Assembly: GCA_028565635.1 (NCBI GenBank)
Contig: JAOXYB010037351.1
Coordinates: 1-13,588, forward strand
Direction of reading: 5' to 3'
Length of the DNA: 13,588 nt
Origin: Phoronis ovalis
Taxonomy: Eukaryota; Phoronida; Phoronidae
The notes beneath the pieces are model-generated. The model saw only the letters and a list, made by a program, of their open reading frames with translations, was not told the origin of the DNA and did no database searches. Of the stretch, positions 8,194-13,588 are shown one piece after another. The position numbers were made by a program, and so were the translations under genes. Each line of letters starts with the position of its first letter. Position 1 is the first letter of the stretch.

Positions 8194-11100
8194 CTTAAAT
8201 GGAAAATACCGAAATAGATTCAGCCTAAAAACAACAACAAAGCAGCCTACATGGCACAAGGTAACACCGTCTGAATAAATCCATCCGTTAGTGCCCCGGA
8301 CCTTCTCTTCTAATGTCTGGACTTAACAGCTTTTGTTTCTAGATTCGAAGAATAGAAGAACGATAATCCTTTTATTTAATGTATGTACGTGTGATGTACA
8401 CACACACACACACACACACACATAAAATCCAGTGGAACTCAATGTACAATCAGATTGCAGTTTGCAAGTATAAATTTAAAAGCAACAATAGTGGTCCGAG
8501 ATATAAAAGCAGGTTGCCAAATAATACAGAAGAGCTGATCCCTGATTGGTCAAAAGTTTAAATGTGTTATTTATTCACTCTATTGCGAAATTGAAGGATT
8601 ATAGTGACAACTGATTATGGCTTAGCCCAGAGAAGGCGAGAATCCCATTGTTTTCTTTGCTTCGCCAAGTTAAGTTAAATTGGTATTGGTGCATCAGCAA
8701 CATCTTAGGATTCTTTTACAAGTTGTACAACACAACAGAACTGTTGTTATATCTGGATAACATCAAATTTTTTTGCAAACAATGATTATGAAAATAATGG
8801 AGAAACAATTTTGTGACAATGTCTCTTCAGTCATTAAAAATGTGATTGTTACATACTTGCTGTGATATGATTGCCATAGGTGCGCTCAAAATCTTTTTTT
8901 AATTTCTCTCTGTCACTAGCAGATAAGTTAAACTTGTCTAATTCTTTATATAACTGAAAAAAAAAAATAGTTTACTAGTTACAAGAATGCGCAAACTCTT
9001 AACAATAATTATCTGTGTCGAGGTATCAGTAGCAGAATTACAGGTGGATCAGTAAATGCAGTCAGTGGTTACTTTAAATTCTTGAGCTGCATAAAAAGGA
9101 TTGTCCAAAACAAATCCCAAAATACTACATAATATATAAAAAACAGAGCAGACTTAAATGACATTAACCTTTCAGGAATAGCATGTGGTATCATCTGGTA
9201 TCAGGAATAATAAGTCATGTTTTACAGCATCACTACTTGTGACTTGACCAGTCAAATTTATTATTGTATAGTAAAAAAGTGAAAATTTTCACTTTTTCCT
9301 TAACAAAATCAACAGAATTTAATTTTGTTGTGGAACATATCAACTAAGCTGTGATTGAAAACTTATGTTTGGTAAAAATTCCACCATGGACAGGTTATAT
9401 AACATCTGCATCGATGTCAGCATTAAATTGCATGTTGCTCATGATCAACCAACTCAGTATTATTATTTTGGGTACGGATTCCTAGTTTTTGGCTGCTTTG
9501 CTTGAACAAAGTTTAGTCAGCTAGGGAATAATAATCTTAACCTAACTGCATTGTAGCTGCTGGTATCATTATGAAATTTTCATCATAACACCAGTATTGG
9601 TGAGCAGTTCACCTTTACATGACATTGCAATGGAACCCCTCTTGTAACTTTTTTTTAATTCTCAAAGTTTTATAATTCCAAAAAACTGGGAATGCTTACT
9701 AGTTTTGAATTCTTATATTATCTGGTTTTTTTTCTTCTAAAATGTTTTAAAATATTTTATGTTAGCCATAAGGTCTGTGTAAATACTACAAATGTTAAAG
9801 AAATAAATAAGAGCTAAAAAAATATGACGGTTCAATTGAAATTAATTATAAGCAATTTAAATTTTTTTTTTGAAAATTTCATGACCATTATACTTAATAA
9901 TTCATTTCAAATTACTTTCTAAATTATGCATAATTTTTTTTTTTATGTGTATTATTCATGTGTTGAGACTAAATGAAAATATAATTATGGTATTCTTTAC
10001 CTGACTAGCTGATTGAACTTCATCCCTAACGACTGCTTTAGGTTGAACGGGAGCAGCATTACTGGGCTCTACTTCATTTGCACTAACAAAGCTGTCCGAT
10101 GAATTCACACTATTTATAGAGCTGTATTTTGAGCCATCATCATCATCACTATTGGGGGAATTCGCATCTTGAACTGATCCACTCAAAGAGACAGTATTGT
10201 CCATTTCTGGTCTTTGTTCACTTGCCTAAAAAATGTAATACAGGAACATGAAATCTATTTTATGTTCGTGACTCTAGGTCTATGAGAGCCTAATGTTATT
10301 CTAAATAAAGTTATACATAAATGCAATTATCATTAATCTGACAGGATGCAATACTCAAACTATATAATGCTTATGAGTCGAATCACACAATATTAGCACA
10401 AAATGTCAGTCACTGATGTGCCCATCAATATATTTGTTAGGATTATCATTTTTATATTTATCTATTTATCATTATCAATTTATTATCGTTAGTGACGAAA
10501 TTTATATCTTATAACGCAGACAAGAGGAATAACCAAATGTCACATCTGAGTGGCCACATGAACAACAAAATCCGGAGACTTCCTTGTCTGAGTGTGCCTA
10601 ATGTCTTGCAACAGAATCTTTCAACAACGTATCAAGGACTGGTGATGATGGCAATGATGACAGTAGTGACATTAATGAAGAAGATTATGATAACACAGCA
10701 ATGACAGGATGCTGTTGATATTGGTACTTATAAACAAGATAACAAGCAAGAAAACATAGATGGTCATGATGATGATGATGATGCCAAGAATGACATATTT
10801 CAACTGACAATAATTCTAATAATGGATGTGCAGGTGATGGGCATTGTGGATAGACTGTGATCAACCAAGAGGTCAAACAAGGCAATTTCTTGTCTGATTT
10901 AGTAGTATATACTGACTAATATATACTAACCTGCCTGGTTAAAAGTTTCCATTGCTTGGTGCTATTGGAAGTTGCTTTCATTTCTTTGTAAGTTATAATG
11001 TATTCAACTAATACACGACTGTTCTGATAAACAACAAATTCATTATAGTCTTTGGGTCTTCCCTGCAAAGAAAACATTACTATTAAATTGTATTCCACTG

Positions 11101-11485
11101 AAAATATTTCGATTTTCATTGAAATTTTAGAGAATAACTGTGATAAAGTCAGAAAGTTTACTGCCATAAGGGAGCATAGGAATAATTGTGAATTACAGGC
11201 TTTGAAAATCAAATTGAAAATATAAAGCAAGATGGACACTAATATTAGGTAATATGATCAAGTTTAAAACACAGAACTGATAAAATCTTGATAAAATATA
11301 AATGGCTGCATATGTCTTGTCCATTAAATGTTTACAATGCATCTAGAAACCTTTATGACTGATAATAAAGTTAAATTAGAAAGAAAACATACCTGAACTG
11401 AATCATAACGTTTCCAGAAACCTTGCGGATTTTCTTTTTCTGGTTCTCTTTTTAAATTTTTATCAGATTTCCCATCTGGATAAAT
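7922..11485 (-). CDS. PARP-like protein with C-terminal UBA-like domain, last five exons
   Basis: Five exons on the minus strand (11393-11485, 10931-11062, 10001-10225, 8857-8953, 7922-8193) join with matching phases into 272 residues ending in TGA; the 5' part is missing. Residues 28-56 (YDSVQGRP then YNEFVVY and EYIITY) match the end of PARP catalytic domains: PARP1 has YNEYIVY around its catalytic Glu988, and tankyrase has HHSVTGRP then EYVIY and EYLITY. The equivalent Glu here is Glu39, suggesting an H-Y-E type enzyme. A Ser/Asp-rich disordered linker follows (about 76-150), then a charged helix (151-182), then a UBA-like domain (about 226-272; FMEITNTENVGVARFY, NMDIGKAISAYFEE). That domain resembles the UBA-like regions of the p47/FAF1 group, which bind ubiquitin. 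The combination suggests ADP-ribosylation linked to ubiquitin recognition, but this is inference. The donor-site His and Tyr are not visible. Confidence 0.68.
8399..8422. repeat. (CA)12 microsatellite
   Basis: Twelve uninterrupted CA dinucleotides within the intron 8194-8856 of the minus-strand gene. It is likely to vary in length between individuals. I see no gene in the rest of this intron. Confidence 0.97.
8857..8953 (-). CDS. charged helical exon of the minus-strand gene
   Basis: A strong acceptor (TATTTTTTTTTTTTCAG type, read on the minus strand) precedes the exon, and a GTATGT donor follows at 8851-8856. It enters in phase 0 and leaves in phase 1, encoding 32 residues: LYKELDKFNLSASDREKLKK followed by DFERTYGNHITA. 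The heptad-like pattern suggests an amphipathic helix. I do not recognise a named domain. At 97 bp it is too short to stand out as an open frame, but both splice sites and both phases fit its neighbours. Confidence 0.75.
8954..10000 (-). other. intron of the minus-strand gene, no gene seen
   Basis: An AT-rich intron of 1047 bp with homopolymer runs. It holds a perfect 24-bp palindrome (9274-9297) and an imperfect inverted repeat (9560-9594), both listed separately or in the findings, and nothing coding. Confidence 0.6.
9274..9297. repeat. perfect 24-bp palindrome
   Basis: AAAAAGTGAAAA is followed directly by its exact reverse complement, with no spacer. It lies in an intron and could be cruciform-prone or the centre of a small inverted-repeat element. 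No longer flanking arms are evident. Confidence 0.8.
10001..10225 (-). CDS. Ser/Asp-rich linker exon of the minus-strand gene
   Basis: The acceptor reads ACATTTTTTAG on the minus strand and the donor is CAG|GTAAAG. The 225-bp exon is exactly 75 codons, phase 0 at both ends. It encodes a low-complexity disordered region with NSPNSDDDDGSKYSSINSV, rich in Ser, Asn and Asp, with no recognisable domain. It separates the PARP-like fold from the C-terminal helix and UBA-like domain, and is a likely phosphorylation-rich spacer. Confidence 0.75.
10533..10857 (+). pseudogene. acidic coding-like relic antisense in an intron
   Basis: On the plus strand, a frame from 10533 reads a polar, acidic peptide including NDDSSDINEEDYDNTAMTG, interrupted by an in-frame TAA near 10599 and ended by TGA near 10706. 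A shifted frame just after continues with IGTYKQDNKQENIDGHDDDD. The composition resembles a disordered protein region broken by a stop and a frameshift. It includes an (ATG)6 run at 10766-10783. It lies in the intron 10226-10930 of the minus-strand gene and has no splice support. It could equally be chance in a trinucleotide-rich stretch. Confidence 0.25.
10766..10783. repeat. (ATG)6 trinucleotide repeat
   Basis: Six perfect ATG units within the acidic coding-like stretch of an intron. Confidence 0.9.
10931..11062 (-). CDS. exon with the PARP-type catalytic-Glu strand
   Basis: The acceptor reads GTTTTCTTTGCAG and the donor CAG|GTTAGT, both on the minus strand; the exon is exactly 44 codons, phase 0 at both ends. 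It encodes GRPKDYNEFVVYQNSRVLVE, then YIITYKEMKA and a polar tail. The Glu of YNEFVVY aligns with PARP1 Glu988 (YNEYIVY), and VEYIITY matches the final strand of the fold (PEYLITY in tankyrase). This is the strongest evidence for the family. Confidence 0.75.
11393..11485 (-). CDS. exon ending in YDSVQ, upstream part of the PARP C-terminus
   Basis: A 93-bp exon, 31 codons, phase 0 at both ends. The acceptor is TTGTTATTTATAG and the donor CAG|GTATGT, read on the minus strand. It encodes IYPDGKSDKNLKREPEKENP followed by QGFWKRYDSVQ. The YDSVQ end joins GRP in the next exon to make the YDSVxGRP-like turn that precedes the catalytic Glu strand in PARPs. The preceding exon must end in phase 0 and would encode the core of the catalytic domain; I could not find it in 11486-13588. 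Confidence 0.68.
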
Positions 11486-11669
11486 CTATAAATAACAAAG
11501 TGTTAGCTTAATATTGTTAAAAACCTTAATCAAATGTAAACAAAATAAACACCATACAGCAGGATGTCAAATATACCATTCTAAGCAGTCATATAAAATT
11601 TGATTAGAGTAAATTAATTTTTCATATTTCTTCCAACTTAATAACAGTTTCCATCTGGAGAATATGTTA

Positions 11670-11755
11670 TGCACAAAGAGTTAAGCAACAATTATTTTTA
11701 TCAATATTTTTTTAAGGATTTTTGGTAGCAATAGTTAGTTATCAATATCCTATAC
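11670..11755. repeat. left inverted terminal repeat of the Tc1-like element
   Basis: It starts TGCACAAAGAGTTAAGCAAC and reaches the inner block GGATTTTTGGTAGC near 11715-11728. Similarity to the right end continues to about TTATCAAT. It is shorter than the right copy because of internal deletions. Confidence 0.75.
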
Positions 11756-11968
11756 AATGCATATAAAATAAAGGAACCTGCTGGGCATATTTATTGAATA
11801 CTGTAGTTCTCTCTCCCTCAAGCACCAATTCCAAAATGACAATTTCAGCAATCCCAGGGGCTTAAGAGCTCTCAGTGGGAAAACTGTGAAAATATACTGT
11901 AAAAATGTTGAAAGAAGTGTTGTGGTGTGTTCATAACAAATGCAATTACAGCACATTTTACAAGAATT

Positions 11969-12872
11969 TTATTTTACCATTTTCTTGAACTTTTGCAGTT
12001 TCCAGTAAAAGTCAATACTTCGTATACCCCCTACTGCATTTCTCATACTACTGTGTATTACATTATTAATTATCTGTTGAGGGATATCATTCCATTCTTT
12101 CTGTAAAATTCTTGCTAATTCTCACTATAACTGCCTCGGCGATATTCAATTGGATTGCTGACTTGGCTTGCCGTTCCAAGCGCTGCATACCTTAATTGCT
12201 CATCCAAAAAGTCTTTTACCACAAAGGGGACTTACATTGTCGTCCTCCTGTAGCAATAATTCATCACCGATTGTACCAGCATATGAGATCACATTTTCTC
12301 TCAGGATTTCATCTCTGTATTTTTGACCATTAAGATTACCACTGACTACAGCAAGATCTGTTCTAACATTTATCCTTTGCACACCAATACACTCCGTCAA
12401 CCATAGGGATCATGCTCCAGTGCTGTACCAAACAAGAAATCGACCATAAGGAAAACGATGGCAGAAATGTGACTCATCTGTAAAAGGAACATTGGCCCAC
12501 TGGCCTCTTGTCCATCATAAGTATTCCTTAACCCAATTAAGTCGGGCATCCTAATGGCAATTTGTCATAGGGCTTAGTTTGGTGAATGACATGTTTTCAG
12601 ACCGTGATGATGAGGTCTATTGCGAACTGTTTGAAGTAATACACGTACATTTCTTGTTTGTTGAAGCTTGGTTCTTATAGCTTTGGTGTTGACTTTTTGG
12701 GTTGTCCAGACCTTTGATGGGTTTCTACAGTTCTTGTTGTTGAAATTTTCACAGTTGGCTTATTACCAACAAGTGAACTCCTAGTTGATTAGCAAACATC
12801 AATTTTCATCATGACAAATTTAAACATACCAACTGCTTGACCTTTCTTCAAATTTGACATTATAGCCTCCAT
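11969..12872 (-). pseudogene. broken Tc1-like transposase
   Basis: Read on the minus strand, it begins with a possible ATG at 12870-12872 and a helix-turn-helix-like start (SNLKKGQAVGMF, then GTVETHQRSGQPKK-like pieces). It then shows FTDESHF with the first catalytic Asp (near 12465-12485), RTDLAVVSGNLNGQKYRDEI, LLQEDDN with the second Asp, NPIEYR with the Glu of the DD34E triad, and EWNDIPQQII with a GGIRSIDFYW-like end before TAA at 11969-11971. These pieces fall in different frames and are separated by stops, including one after the FTDESHF region and one within the N-terminal domain. About 300 codons remain, against about 340 in an intact family member. It is non-functional. Confidence 0.88.
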
Positions 12873-13139
12873 TCCCGGGGCTCCATCTTGCCATCTTGTA
12901 AGTGTCACAGCTCACTTGCACACTATACTGGTCACACTCACAATTTTACTAAAAGTTTATTTCATTTTTCAAAAGTGCTACTCTTTCAAAATTCAGTAGA
13001 TTCCAATTCTTTTTAAAAGTGCCAAAGAAAGACTGAATGCTAAAATTACAATTTTTGAATTGTTTACCTTACTGTAGCAAAATTTGGTTTCTATAAGCTG
13101 TTATGCTCAGCAGATTGGCTTTATTGTACCAGTTTTATG

Positions 13140-13244
13140 TAGCACATTGATAAATGAGTAGCATTACCAAAAATCCAATTTTATCTTTAACCATTTAAAA
13201 ACATTTATATACAAAAATTTCGAGTTGCATAACTTTTTTGTGCA
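13140..13244. repeat. right inverted terminal repeat of the Tc1-like element
   Basis: Reading inward on the minus strand from 13244, it shows the same outer sequence and the same inner GGATTTTTGGTA block as the left end, with an extra AT-rich segment between them. Confidence 0.75.
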
Positions 13245-13245
13245 T

Positions 13246-13588
13246 AGTGAAAATTGCTGCCAAAGTCGCACTTTTTCACATTTTCCTTTCTGTGCAAGGA
13301 CATGGTGATTTTTATTATTTGAAAGTTGGTTCACATGGTAAGCATTGAAAGAAATCCAAATACAGTCCTCAGTGCCCTTTTAGTGAAAATTAATTGGATT
13401 CTGCAAGGTAATATGATGCTGTTTTTGTCCCATTTCCAAAATTCTCAGCAGGTAGTCTGAAGTCACACATAGCAAAGTCCTGCGGGGGGGGGGGGGTACT
13501 CGAAGTATTTCTTGGTGGGGGTGTGCAGCCCAGTTAAAAATTTTGGATTTGGATTGTATACTTCTTACTGTATTTTTTTGGATTGCTA
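13246..13588. other. right edge, no gene seen; G13 tract
   Basis: No convincing exon on either strand. A G13 homopolymer at 13484-13496 is followed by GTACTCGAAGTATTTCTTGG and a second G-rich stretch. This type of G-run followed by GTACTC often marks the edge of a dispersed repeat, which would continue beyond the window, but I cannot confirm that here. Confidence 0.45.

Larger units (their letters stand above)
11670..13244 (-). mobile_element. Tc1-like DNA transposon, complete but decayed
   Basis: The two ends are inverted copies: TGCACAAAGAGTTAAGCAAC at 11670-11689 and, read on the minus strand from 13244, TGCACAAAAAAGTTATGCAA. A second shared block, GGATTTTTGGTA, lies further in on both sides. 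Each end is flanked by TA (11668-11669 and 13245-13246), the target always duplicated by Tc1/mariner elements. The 1575-bp length is standard for Tc1. It contains one broken transposase on the minus strand. The element lies in the upstream intron or flank of the PARP-like gene. Divergence between the two ends and the broken frame indicate an old, immobile copy. Confidence 0.85.

Noticed and set aside
8379-8561. Plus-strand open frame across the CA repeat
   Set aside because: Much of its start is Thr-His from the microsatellite; it lies in an intron of the minus gene and has no recognisable content.
10916-11239. A single 107-codon minus-strand gene
   Set aside because: Only 10931-11062 is coding-like. 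The upstream part is intron ending in a good acceptor and the downstream part follows a CAG|GTTAGT donor.
12200-12400. Separate small minus-strand gene
   Set aside because: It is an internal fragment of the decayed Tc1-like transposase (RTDLAVVSGNLNGQKY).
13300-13360. Plus-strand HGDFYYLKVGSHG as another EcKL Brenner motif
   Set aside because: It is an isolated short match with stops close by and no DFQ motif downstream; chance is the simplest explanation.

Overview
This window is AT-rich animal DNA with introns, poly(A) signals, a Tc1-type DNA transposon and long tandem repeats; nothing in it looks bacterial. An ecdysteroid-kinase-like (EcKL/CHK-like) gene makes an arthropod the best guess, because that family is greatly expanded in insects and crustaceans. 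I cannot name the species, and other invertebrates are not excluded.

Layout. A perfect 14-bp minisatellite opens the window (1-91). From about 240 to 5135 most of the DNA is a degenerate tandem array with a monomer of roughly 250-320 bp. This array is interrupted by an exon of the EcKL gene (1657-2210), so the repeat fills both the upstream intron and most of the 3.4-kb downstream intron. The last EcKL exon (5585-6178) carries the catalytic Brenner-type motif and the stop codon, and is followed by two AATAAA signals. The 5' end of this gene is not visible. A convergent spacer of about 1.2 kb (6360-7530) shows no gene.

A second gene lies on the minus strand. I assembled its last five coding exons (11485 down to 7922) by hand, and every splice phase is consistent. 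The joined 272 residues contain what looks like the C-terminal end of a PARP (ADP-ribosyltransferase) catalytic fold, including the glutamate position of the H-Y-E triad. This is followed by a Ser/Asp-rich linker, a charged helical exon and a C-terminal UBA-like domain. Its upstream exons, including the H and Y of the triad, are outside the window or not recognisable.

Upstream of these exons, at 11670-13244, is a decayed but structurally complete Tc1-like transposon. It is 1575 bp long with recognisable inverted terminal repeats, TA flanks and a broken transposase on the minus strand. The window ends at a G13 tract that may start another repeat.

The two genes are convergent and show no sign of acting in one pathway. 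The points most worth following up are: the PARP-plus-UBA-like architecture; the higher-order structure of the intronic array; the decoy splice donors and nuclear-receptor-like half-sites repeated in that array; and an acidic coding-like relic in an intron of the minus gene. I did not find convincing evidence of a wholly new system.
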